From the NCBI GenBank assembly GCA_022419385.1, contig JAJUBI010000003.1, positions 310,001 through 374,000 on the forward strand: DNA of 64,000 bases, written 5' to 3'. Shown here piece by piece: positions 10,421 to 20,263 of the stretch. The translations under genes were made by a program, and so were the position numbers. Below the pieces are notes generated by a model, which did no database searches, had not been told where the DNA came from, and saw nothing but the letters and a program-made list of their open reading frames with translations. Numbering within the stretch: position 1 is the stretch's first letter; every line of letters starts with the position of its first letter. The stretch is from Paraconiothyrium sp. Pb-2020. Taxonomy: Eukaryota; Ascomycota; Dothideomycetes; Pleosporales; Didymosphaeriaceae.

Positions 10421-13138
10421 TCACGCCGAAGAACCAACCCAACTCTTCCGATTCTGCTCCTCCCAGATGACCAGCTCGCGCCCAGATCGCTCACCTCCCC
10501 GCCTCACACGGTCGATGCCAAGATGTTCGAGCCCATCCCGACCGACATGAATGCCAAAGCCGTACCGCGTCTTTCCCGGCTCTAGCGTGGAGTTGTGTCT
10601 CTCGATGCCATCTTTCTCCACATGCTTCTTTCCTCTCCTCGCGCCCTGTTCATCCTTCAGGTTATCGCGGGATGGACGCAAAAGCGACGTTACGGATTGG
10701 GCCCACGAGCGCTCCGCGTACGCTGAGCCCATGAGCCGTGCTACGAGCTCGGGCTTCGTCTGCGGGCGGCTGAACGCGCGGTCTGTGAGGATGGGGCTTT
10801 GGTAAATCCAGCTGATGATCTCCGCGAGGCTAGTGCTGCGGTGCGGGAGTGCTGCTCGGCGCCTCCCGGGCCATACAGCTAGCAATGTGATGGCGTAGAG
10901 CGCGAGGAAGAAGCACAATGCGTAGTATCCGGGCAATTCAGCGGCAACGCGAACGACGTCCGAGTCGGTGTAGTACTGCGTCCAGAAGCAGCCGCCTGCG
11001 AGGATTGGGATTGCGAGGGAGGTGAGCGAGACGAGGGATAGAATGGCGTTCTGATAGTGCTGGTTTTCTAGCGCGGCGAACGTGACAGAGAGGGGAAGGC
11101 GGGAAGAGTAGTCGATGAGGAGGGAAGTTTCCGCCGTTGCGCCGCCTTTGGAGGAGAGCGAAATATACGGGCGAAGAACGCGAAAGGTGTAATCGAAGGT
11201 GAGGATGGTGAGGAAGAGGATTTGGCCAATGAGTGCCGGGATGAATGAATAGAGGAAGTTTGAGGCGGAGAATCCGGCAGCGTTGGTGCGGGCAAAGACC
11301 TGAGGAAGGAAGCCTAGGCGGACTGCACTGTTGACGAAACTTATGACCAGAAACGCGACCAGAAGCACCATGGCGGTGACGATCCAGAGCAGCACGGCGG
11401 AGGTGCGCAGCCACCAAGGAAGATATCTCAGACGAACATTGGGGCTGCGGATGTCCATGCGGATAGAAAAGTCGCTCGGACGATGACTTTGTCGTACTGT
11501 AGCTGGATCCGGGTATGTGCGTTCCGCACCCTTCTCGCGAATGCGTCCATCCTCGATTGAATACCTTCGGGTCGCGACACCCTCTTCGCCAATACCGTGG
11601 AAGACGTCATTCGGGCGTCGTGTCGTGCTCCAGTACCCTAAGCGGTCCGATCTTCCTCCCAGACTATCGAAGTCCTGTTTCTCAAAGGTCTCAGCACCGC
11701 GGTAGTCGGTCGTGATGTTCGACCGTTCGAGGAGCGTAACGATATCGGCTAGGGAGCGAGGGTCCCACTTCAAGCCCGTTGGCTTCCGCAGAATGACCAC
11801 CAGCACAAACAGTGCTAGCACCAATAGTATGTATAGGACAATTACTGTCCAGATAACACCCTGTACAGCCACCCATCGCCAGATTGTTCTATCCGTGTTA
11901 TATCGTACGTTGAAAGAAGATGCAAGAAGGGGTATCGTCCATTGAAAGAGCCAGAAAATGAAGAAGCAGACGCCGACTAAAGGCTGACCGGCGCGGAAGT
12001 ACTCCGTTCTGGGAAACAGAAACTGAGTCGGGTAAAGCTGCAGAAAGATGGCCTCTGAGCGCTGGTGGTACTGATTTGAGGCCATAGCGATGAAGGGCAC
12101 TAGCCGCTGCAGTGCAACCTGCAGCTGGATAAGCCACAGAAGAATGAGTGCTCCGAGCATTGTTGGCAGATACTCGAAGACGAAATATCGGTTGTCACCG
12201 AACACATGGTAATCCCATAGTCCATTGCCATTTTGTCGGTTCGAATAGATAGCGCAAAAGATGAGAGCCGCGAGCATCAGTAGGCATATGAAGGTGAACA
12301 GAAGCAGCCAGAGAGGGCGAAGGATGCCGGGCAGAAAGTTTAGCGGTGCGTGGGGAACGTCGTGGGCAATAAAGACGTCCTTCTGCGCCTGCTCCGGCTT
12401 TCTTTCTTGGCGTAATTGTTTCGCCGTCATCGGACCTTCCTGTACGTTCGGCGCTTGTCGCGACTTCCTTTGCGGCATGTGTCGCGATAGTCTGTCCTGA
12501 GTCCGAGCATCCTGCTCCATGTAGCCTAGACGCTCATCGGACACTATGCGCTCGACTGGATAGTCGGCCTCATCTTCTGGCTCATCGTCAGACACCTGCG
12601 TCGCATCTTCGTGACCTTGCGGGTACATGCGACTGCCTCGCACTTCCTCATCGCGAGTGAGCTGGTCGATAGCAAAACGGATATAGGGAGTTGTGTCCAT
12701 GCCGGGAGTGGTGGCCATTGACTCCGAGTCCATGGGCCGCTGTCTGCTTGCCTGGGTGTCTGGTCGCTCTTCGACAATGGTGGAGACGGGGCGGTCGTTG
12801 GTGGGTGGTGGGTGGCGCTGGACGCCCACTCCCCGTAATGATGCTATCGCTGCGTCGGTGTGGTTCTGCAAATGTTCATGACTCTCTGCTGGTGTGCGGT
12901 ATTGGGACGGCGGTGTGGTGTAGCGGAGCTTCCGAGTATCACTCTCGCTCGACGAGTTCTCGGAGAGGCTGTAGTAGCCCTCTGAGGCGGCTTGGGACGC
13001 AGCAATGCTTTGCTGCGAGTCTGAGTGGGAGAGACGAGGGCGACTGACTGTGCCACATGGTCAGTGAGATGCTGCCTCGAGTGTCGCATTGAACTTACCG
13101 TTAGTTTGCTTGAGCTGGAATGGAGACTCCAGGCTCAT
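10421..13138 (-). CDS. DUF3433-type multi-pass membrane protein
   Basis: Two exons fit: 13099-13138 and 10421-13047, joined across a 51-bp GTAAGT...CACAG intron, giving 888 residues from MSLESPFQLKQTN. The first 240 or so residues are disordered and rich in Ser, Arg and acidic residues. Two related membrane modules follow. Each starts with a P-x-W-L-R-like segment (GILRPLWLLLFTFICLLML and LRYLPWWLRTSAVLLWI) and contains several hydrophobic helices. This duplicated layout is typical of the fungal DUF3433 family, whose function is unknown. A charged C-terminal tail follows the last helix (LCFFLALYAITLLAVW). I infer a plasma or internal membrane location; nothing in the sequence fixes it. Confidence 0.85.
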
Positions 13139-13813
13139 ATCGCTGAGAGAAGCACTAAGAGTATGTGGGTATGCGGAATGGCTGCATGATTAGTGTACCA
13201 CGAGATGCGCAGTCGATTTTGTACAGCTGTGACCTGGGTGGCCGATGCTGCAGGTGGCTGGCAGAGGAGGCTGGGAGGCCAACCTCAGGATATTACATGG
13301 CACAGCAAAGGCATTGGCGCGACAGATCTGGAGAATAAAGTTCCATTAGAGCTATGATGCTAGTCAAGATGCTGCCTTGATTCCTGTGATGTTTCAGCAG
13401 GATCCGGACATGTCTGTGGTGTTGAACGCTCATGATCGTCATGTACAAGATGCTCGCTTAGCGGCGAGCATTGGCCAACCACCGAACAGCCCAACGCATT
13501 GCCAGCAGATCACCGTCAAGCGTCCGGGTGTGCCTAGATCAATGATGAGGTATCGAAAATTGGTCCATCCCTACAACCGCGTTGAGTTGGAAGTCTGCGC
13601 GAAATGCTGTGGAGAACAGCCTGTGGTGCCTTCCCTGCTTCGCCAGATCGCGGGGTCGAAACGCCTAGTCACGTGTCTAGCCTTAGCGTGCCACGTCTGT
13701 TGATGCGGTAAACAGTGCGAATGCGCCGGAGCGCATTGTTCTCCAGGACCAACACTGCTGCCGCCATTCCTTTGCGCGACTTGTCGCAACTCAAGTATTG
13801 ATTCACCGCTACG
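13139..13813. other. Intergenic, divergent promoters
   Basis: This lies between the start of the DUF3433 gene (minus) and the start of Nnf1 (plus). A 108-codon plus frame at 13377-13703 has no domain and atypical composition, and I do not call it. Confidence 0.45.
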
Positions 13814-14531
13814 ATGCCGGCCGCGACAGAGGCAGAGTCGCGCTCGCCCTCTCCGGTGCCTCCTCCGCCGATAGCAGACACGCCCGGCCCACGCGCCCAA
13901 GGTCTCATAAAAATCTACAACCAAGCCGTCGAGGCGACATTGAAGAAGTGTTCCACTAGCAACTTCGCGTCGTGCTTCCCTACCGCCGCGGAACAAGCTC
14001 CCGAGGTGCTAGAGAGTCTACGTAGCCAGGTTCTCAATCAGCTGCAGCGAACATGGAAGCTTAACTTCGAAGAGGTGATGGCGAAACGGAACGTTGTCCA
14101 GCTACTCAACTCCCTGGATCAGTGCATCGAGGACGCAAGGCTGCGGAAGAAGCGCTCTGAGGCCAATGGCGGGCCTGTGGAAACACCTGTGCCGTGAGTT
14201 CCTCTCTAGGGCAACATCTGCGATCGCACTGATGCTGACCGTTGCTCTTAGTCCGCATACGTTACCGCCCGCAGAAATCCACCTAGCGCACCTCATGCCT
14301 TTCCTCGAGACGCAAGCCGCCGAAATGAACACCCGACTTGCTGACACGCAGCAAGCCAACACGCAACTCCTCTCTACCGTCACGTCACAGCGAGCGGAGA
14401 TAGAAGCACTGGTGCACGGTCTCGAGAATGTCATCCAAGATCTGGAGATGAGTGCGCAGATGATGGGCCAGGAAGAGGTTCAAAGCTTAAGCAAGGAGAT
14501 GAGAGAGCTGGAGAAAGAGATGAAGAAGTGA
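13814..14531 (+). CDS. NNF1: Kinetochore MIND/Mis12 complex subunit Nnf1
   Basis: Two exons (13814-14193 and 14252-14531, GTGAGT...CTTAG intron) give 219 residues. After a Pro/Ser-rich N-terminus the protein is helical, with the hallmark Nnf1 pattern: an N-terminal helix ending in a CFP motif (FASCFP), a central helix NFEEVMAKRNVVQLLNSLD, and a C-terminal coiled coil (residues about 145-219) rich in Gln, Glu and Lys. Nnf1 is one of four subunits of the MIND (Mis12) complex, which links centromeric chromatin to the Ndc80 complex at the outer kinetochore. Length fits the family. The start is the ATG opening MPAATEAES, just upstream of the conserved region. Confidence 0.88.
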
Positions 14532-15488
14532 GACAGCCTACAGTACTGAAGAAAGAACGATTGGCTCGTACATCACCACGACGGCGCGATACAAGGAGCT
14601 TCAGCTTGCGACGCCGAAGTATGCGATGCATTGCGCCAGTCGCACTGCAAGTGACCAGCCAATGAACTTCGCTAGGCGTTGTCGGCAGCCTGCCAAGGAG
14701 TATGCGCGCTTGCAGAAGGACCGCATACGGTGCCATGGGAAGCAAGCCAGCTATTGGCTGTCAAAGCCGTATGCATGAGGGAATGCGTGTTGCACAGTCA
14801 CTGCTATATTCCCAGTGTAACAAGGACGCACCGCCAGAAAGGAGGAGAAGACCAGCTGCAGGCAGTAGGTGCACGATATTGTGGCTTCGAAACAGATGGA
14901 GCTTGACAGGATAACGCAGTTGTGCAGTGCGCGGATTGTTTCATTAGTGGTGGCAGTTAACGGTCAGTCTACATTCGTACGCATTATTCAGGGTATTATT
15001 ACAGCACTTCTCGGTGCTTGCTCGCAGGATCGCAATTTCAAGAATCGCTTTACTTTACTCTTTGCCTAACCTTGTCTCGCATGCGCCCGATCGAACGAGC
15101 AGACGCGCAGTGGATCATTCTGCGACCGCAGCTAATCTAGATATCCGCTTCCGTTGGTGGAAGCCCGCCCTGCTAACACGGTCACTCATTCAAATCGAGT
15201 CTTAAAGCCGAGAATTTAGAAGCCGAAACGTGGGATCCCGCGTGCCCAATTTCCAAGATCATTACCAGAATCGCAATCTAATATTAATATACACAAGCCC
15301 GTTGCGGCCCATCCACCGGCTCAATCAATCTAACACCGCCACGGCAACGACGAAGGAGCAGGACAGCAACGACGTGATAGGATGGCACGAAGTCACGCTT
15401 GTCCGTAGAAACCGTATATGGTGGCTTAGGGAAAGATCTACTACTATCGCTCGCGCTGTCCTGAAGGTCCGTATCACGACGGTCCAAG
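14532..15488. other. Intergenic; no gene seen
   Basis: Short overlapping frames of 60-110 codons only. The last 200 bp should hold the promoter and 5' UTR of the AA9 gene. Confidence 0.5.
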
Positions 15489-16354
15489 ATGAAATTCACC
15501 ACAGCACTCGGCGTCGCGGTCGCCGCGAGCTCTGTCAATGGAGCGGCACTACAGCCTAGACATTGTGAGTCGTTCATACCTTAGTGACCGCATGTCCATC
15601 TAATGCGACTAAGACACGTTCCCCTCCATCGGCAGCTCGACAGCCTGGCAGTACGTCCGCCAAACAGACAACTACCAATCCAACGGTCCCGTAACCGATG
15701 TCTCCTCGAACCTCGTCCGTTGCTACACCTCGAGCAGCAAGGGAGTATCAACGCAGAGCGTGGCGGCAGGCAGTAGCGTGACGTTCAAGGCAAACCAAGC
15801 GGTCTTCCACCAGGGCCCTATTCAATTTTACATGGCGAAGTATGACACCCTTTTCCTTTGCTCTCCTGGGATTTATCTAGAGTGTAGGACTGACAGATGG
15901 ATAGGGTCCCTTCTGGCCAAACAGCAGCAACCTGGGACGGCTCCGGCAACGTATGGTTCAAAATCTACACCGAGAAGGCTACCGTTAGCAATGGGGCGCT
16001 CTCCTGGGCCTCTCTTAATCAGGCCTCCTTCAGCGTGACGATTCCCAAAAACGTGCCCAGCGGCGAGTACCTGCTTAGGATCGAGCACATCGCCCTGCAT
16101 GGTGCGAGTGCTGCCAACGGAGCACAATTGTACATCTCTTGTGCGCAACTTAGTGTTACTGGCGGTGGAAGCGGCTCTCCCAGCCCGCTGGTGGCTTTCC
16201 CAGGCGCGTACAAGAACACGGATCCGGGCTTGAAAGTTAATATCTATTCGGTAAGTGGTTGGATGTTCGATGTAGGCGACGACATTCGAAGTTAACACAC
16301 GTGTAGGGTCAGACTTCGTATACGCCACCCGGACCCGCTGTGTGGACGGGCTGA
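15489..16354 (+). CDS. AA9 lytic polysaccharide monooxygenase, secreted
   Basis: Four exons (15489-15564, 15614-15839, 15905-16250, 16307-16354) give 231 residues. A signal peptide (MKFTTALGVAVAASSVNGA) is followed by ALQPR and then HYTFPSIGSS, the expected mature N-terminus with copper ligand His1. The second histidine-brace ligand is in FHQGPIQFYMAK. The secondary-sphere His, Gln and axial Tyr are in IALHGASAANGAQLYISCAQ, and RCYTS and SCAQL provide conserved Cys. There is no cellulose-binding module; the protein ends in YTPPGPAVW, usual for single-domain AA9 enzymes. Role: copper-dependent oxidative cleavage of cellulose or related beta-glucans outside the cell. The five residues between the likely signal cleavage site and His1 are odd (see findings). 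Confidence 0.92.
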
Positions 16355-16885
16355 AAGTATTGCTGTGTTCAAGTGCAGCTTGGGAGCTCAATAGTGAAAC
16401 AAGCGTAGTCTTGTGAAGTCAGGTTCTTGTCACAATATTGCGCAGTCGCATGTTGCCTCGAGTACCCTTCGCGTGATCCGAACGTTCACCGAATAGATCC
16501 AGTGCACTTACATAACACCTCACCAATGACACCACATCGGACTACCTAGTGTGCACCGATTTGGAACCTTTTGTCTCCTTCCGAGCGGTCCGTCCCACCG
16601 CGTCCCTCACCATGATTCGTTCTCTCATCGGATGGTGGACCCTGATTCCCCGCAAAAGTCGTTGACCCGATCTTTATGACGCTCGTCAACGCACGCTCAT
16701 ATAAACCGTAAATTTCCGCAAACGGGTAATAGTCGTCTGATCTCACTTGCAGTAATAGTATCTTCACCCCAACTTGATGGTAGGAGCGTGTGCTAGCATT
16801 TCAATCTTCTTTTGTATATACTCTCGACCCTTGCCGATTACGTACGACCCATTTCCAGCGCTACATTGACCGGATCAGCTGGAAG
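16355..16885. promoter_or_regulatory. Promoter region of the glutathione transferase gene
   Basis: There is no coding evidence in this gap. A TATATA-containing stretch near 16815 lies about 70 bp upstream of the GST start codon. An upstream ATG at 16790 is in frame but gives a non-conserved N-terminus. Confidence 0.3.
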
Positions 16886-17624
16886 ATGCCTCCAATTACA
16901 CTCTGGTTTCTGCAAGCGTCGCGCTCAATCCGTATCGCCTGGCTCCTCGAAGAACTCGGCCTTGACTATGACATCCGCTTCGCAGACCGCATGTCCAACA
17001 TGAAAGCCCCCGAGGAGTTCAAAGCCAGCAGTGGCAACCCGCGCGGAAAGTTTCCGTCGCTGAAAGATGGCGAGGTCGTGGTATATGAAAGCGGCGTCAT
17101 CACAGAGTGCGTGCCACAACATGACCGCTACGCAAGAGGGAAGCTGATAGTGGCCTAGATACCTCTGCGAAACTTACGACAAGGAGAACAGACTAATACC
17201 AAAGGACGTCAACGAGAGGATCAAAGTACTCCAATGGCTTCACGCAGCCGAAGCCACGTTCATGCTCCACGGCCTCGCGATAACCTACGCGCGCTGGAAC
17301 ATCCCGAAGCAAGCGCAGGACGACGGTGTGCTCGAGCAGACCGAGAACGGCCTCGCTGCGAACGTGCAGAGGGACCTTGACTGGCTGGAGACGGAGCTGT
17401 CCTTCTCGACCGGCGGCTTCTTGTGTGGAGAGCACGTCACGGCGGCGGATACTATGATGCAATTCAGTATTGACTTTATACTTGTAGCGGGATTGGGGAC
17501 GCAGGGGAAGGAGTGGCCGAATATCCAGAAGTGGTTGAAGGCATGTAAGGAGACGGAGACGTTTAGGAAGGCGGTGGAGAAGAGTGGGTACGAGTTGACG
17601 GCAAAGCCACCAGAGGCGAATTAA
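16886..17624 (+). CDS. Glutathione S-transferase, Gtt1-like
   Basis: Two exons (16886-17106 and 17159-17624, 52-bp intron GTGCGT...CCTAG) give 228 residues. The N-terminal thioredoxin-fold domain (residues 1-80) contains SRSIRIAWLLEELGLDYD, the cis-proline region GKFPSLKDGE and the ES glutathione-binding motif in VVYESGVITEYL. The all-helical C-terminal domain ends in WPNIQKWLKACKETETFRK. The first ATG in the long open frame is 16790, but the conserved domain starts at MPPITLWF. This resembles yeast Gtt1-type enzymes. Role: conjugation of glutathione to electrophiles or peroxide detoxification, probably cytosolic or membrane-associated. Confidence 0.9.
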
Positions 17625-17641
17625 AAGGCGAATTAAAAGGC
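17613..17641. repeat. 12-bp direct repeat over the GST stop codon
   Basis: The unit aggcgaattaaa occurs twice in tandem, followed by a partial third unit. The first copy contains the GST stop codon TAA and the second repeats it in the 3' UTR. Confidence 0.7.
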
Positions 17642-18386
17642 AGTAATGATACCAATGTTGCGAAAGGAATGAGCGAGTGTTGGTTGTTTGATCCCAAACC
17701 ACATGAGACAAACCCAAACAGCAAAGACGATAGAGTATAAGTAGGGCCCTCATTCCATAGAGAATCGTCATCCGATTTCCTATCATTGATTCTAGCTAAG
17801 AGCGAGGGAGATACTATGTTAGTGAATAGTTGATCACATGGTACCACGTATATCACTTTTCACGTGTTGGGGCGGCACGTTTTTCTGGTTGAGTTCCAAG
17901 GTCCGCCCAAGGCCTCGCGACTACTATATAAATACCGCACGCTTTACTGTTGCCTCTCCACAACACACTCAGTGGTGGAAGTCAACTCATGGTCGATATA
18001 ATAGGCCTGCATTGGCCGTTACGCTGACTCGCTAAACAACTTTGTGGGAAGGAGGGTTCGAGTGATTTGGACTTCGAGAAGGAAGCACTGCAACATCGCA
18101 CCACTCTTGCATGTCGCGACGAGGTAAGTGCTTCCCATGCACAAGACTTCCAAGCAGGTATGGGAATAGGTGACAAGACAATGCCTGGTGAGGACGATGA
18201 TTAAGACTCGGAGAATTCATGCACAAAGGAACATATACGAAAGACATGTAGAAATTATTGATTGGCCTCGCGAATAAGATACGACTACAGGGCTTACAGT
18301 GAGCATAGGCCAAAAAGGCCTCAGCAACACTTGCCGGAATCAGGTAATATAGATTGGCCAATAGGAGCCACTCAGCAATTACCGAC
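17642..18386. other. Intergenic; no gene seen
   Basis: This lies between the 3' ends of the GST gene and the minus-strand RIP-damaged gene. Only short frames without domains. Confidence 0.45.
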
Positions 18387-18614
18387 TCAGTCGAATCTGT
18401 CCTCCCGCTTCCTCCTCTCCTCCTCTCTCTCCTCCTCCTCTCTCTCCGCCTCCTCCCTCGCAACCTCCTCGGCCCAGGACCCCTCACCGCGGAAGGTGCG
18501 CATCCGCTCCGCTGCGTCCAACGTCTCCCGGAGACCCCTGTCGTCGCCCATGTCCTGCTCCTGTCCGGCCTTCTCAGCGTCCTCCATCTCTTCGTCCTGT
18601 TGGGAAAAGCGAAG

Positions 18615-19004
18615 CATGCCCTCGCGAGCCTCTGCTATGGCCTTCTTTGCCACCATGGCATCTTTGGCCTCCTGGATGGCCGCCTTCGCGGCCATGGCGT
18701 CTTGGGCCTCTGCTATGGCCTTCTTTGCCACCATGGCATCTTTGGCCTCCTGGATAGCCGCCTTCGCGGCCATGGCGTCTCGGGCCTCTGATATGGCTTT
18801 CTTTGCCACCATGGCATCTTTGGCCTCCTGGATGGCCGCCTTCGCAGCCATGGCGTCTTGGGCCTCTTGTATGGCGTCCTTTGCGACCATGGCGTCTTGG
18901 GCCTCTTGTATGGCCTTCTTGGCGACCATGGCATCTTGGGCCTCTTGTATGGCCTCCTTGGCGACTATGGCATCGTGAGCCTCTTGGACGGCGTCCTGAG
19001 TCAC
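18615..19004 (-). repeat. 39-bp tandem repeat encoding 13-residue helical units
   Basis: About ten contiguous units of 39 bp encode variants of VAKKAIQEAQDAM, alternating with AAKAAIQEAKDAM. Alanine sits at regular spacing and charged residues alternate, so each unit should form about 3.6 turns of amphipathic helix. The tract is GC-rich and keeps its CpA sites, unlike the adjacent AT-rich core. There are no stop codons or frame breaks within it. Confidence 0.9.
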
Positions 19005-19109
19005 CTCCTCGTCCGTCCTGTCGGCATGGATTCTGGCCTGAGCTTTCTCGAGAGTCTATTAATCCGTTAAGATACATCTTCTGTACTTTGCATAATAACT
19101 TAACTTACA

Positions 19110-19900
19110 GCTCTTAGGTTATTAATTATCTTATTTTTAGTATCTAACTTAGCCTTAGCCTTCTATAAGTTTACCTAAGCTGCTTTAACCTTCTTCCTCT
19201 AAACTAAGACTAGGTATCTATAACCCTTAATTAAGTTAGCTATATTTTTAAGTTTTTTAGCTTAGAATTTATAATTAATAGCTATATACTTATTATCAGT
19301 CTCTTACTTCTTCTTTTTAGAGTTAATAACTAAAGGGACTTTTATAAACTCTAAATAGCTGCTATTAGTTAGTATCTTAATATTCTTACTAGTTAGCTAG
19401 ATCTTAACCCTCTTATTCTTATAAGGTAGGCAGTTAAGCCTACTATTATAGAACTTCTAGAAGAGGTACCTCTAGGGGTAGTACTAACAAAGTATTAGTA
19501 CTAAGAAAATAGAGTAGACTTTATAACTTATACAGCCTTAGTAGTTCTTTATTTAATAGCTTCTATATAGCCTATTATATATCCTTAAGTCTGTATATCC
19601 TACTCTATATAGACCTAGACAGTATAGGTATATTATATAGCTTAACCTATTACCTATACTATCTAGGAAGTTAGCTTAGTCTAAGTAAAACCTAATTAGT
19701 AGTATAAAGGCTATTAAGTTTATTAATAGGTCTAGCCTCTTTATAACCTTTTTCTTAGGGGCGCTGTCTAAAACTAGTATAGCTAACCTATTAGGAAGAG
19801 GAAGTTCTATATTAACTAGATTCTTCTTATTTAGTAGGCTAAGGCTCTTATAATACTAACCTTAAGAACTAGTCTTACTGCTACCTAAAATACCTATATA
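19110..19900. repeat. AT-rich RIP-mutated block, copy 1
   Basis: CpA and TpG are nearly absent while TpA is abundant: in 19141-19500 I count three CpA, two TpG and no CpG. CpT and CpC remain. This is the signature of CpA-to-TpA repeat-induced point mutation. The block aligns in reverse complement to about 52610-53420. Confidence 0.85.
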
Positions 19901-20059
19901 AGTGTTTAGATCATGCTGATCTTGTCCATAACCTTGACTAGAGCCACCATAATTGGTAGTTAAGTCAGGCTGGTCTTGTCCGTAACCTCGACCAGAGCCA
20001 CCACGATTGGCGGTCAAGTCAGGCTGACCTTGCCTACCCCCCAGGTCTCGACCCAGAGG

Positions 20060-20196
20060 CATCAGCCCACCACGACCTCGCCCTCGACCTTGACCTCGAC
20101 CTCGACCTCGACCTTGACCTCGACCTCGACCTCGACCTCGACCTCGACCTCGACCTCGACCTCGACCTCGACCTTGACCTTGACCTTGACCTCAAC
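20060..20196 (-). repeat. Hexanucleotide repeat encoding Gly-Arg/Gly-Gln dipeptides
   Basis: About 20 near-perfect 6-bp units (plus strand cgacct / tgacct) run through this tract. On the minus strand they encode GR and GQ dipeptides, an RGG-like low-complexity segment. The corresponding tract in copy 2 (around 52440-52495) is less than half as long. Confidence 0.85.
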
Positions 20197-20263
20197 CTTC
20201 ATCTCTTCCGTTGCTGGCTTGCCAGCCACTGGGCCCACGGGGCGGGGGGCGATCAAATGTCAT

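Larger units (their letters stand above)
18387..20263 (-). pseudogene. RIP-damaged RGG/coiled-coil/13-mer repeat gene, copy 1
   Basis: On the minus strand one reading frame can be followed from ATG 20263 (MTFDRPPPRGPSGWQ) to the stop at 18387, across one intron (19056-19108, GTAAGT...CTTAAC...TTAATAG). I find no frame change, only in-frame stops. The N-terminal quarter is Gly-Arg/Gly-Gln dipeptide repeats, then about three 18-residue units of the type QPDLTANRGGSGRGYGQD. The middle (about 19110-19900) is AT-rich and reads with fourteen TAA/TAG and no TGA codons by my count, as expected if Gln codons CAA/CAG were hit by C-to-T change at CpA. The frame then becomes coiled coil (KAKAKLDTKNKIINNLRA). 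After the intron comes TLEKAQARIHADRTDEE, ten 13-residue helical units, and an acidic/Arg-rich end. One TGA also lies in the GR region. I recognise no family. A second copy is at 52385-53673. Confidence 0.65.

Noticed and set aside
18713..18934. Alternative repeat proteins (Pro/Trp/Arg-rich) in other frames of the 39-bp repeat
   Set aside because: Any frame of a tandem repeat stays open. Only the Ala/Gln/Lys frame links through a spliced junction to the upstream coding sequence.
18615..19004. 39-bp tandem repeat as a CRISPR array
   Set aside because: Units are directly adjacent with no spacers, vary in sequence, and encode a continuous helical peptide in a eukaryotic genome.
19110..19900. 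TAA/TAG read as glutamine (altered genetic code)
   Set aside because: All other genes use the standard code with TAA/TAG/TGA as stops, and CpA depletion across all codon positions points to RIP.
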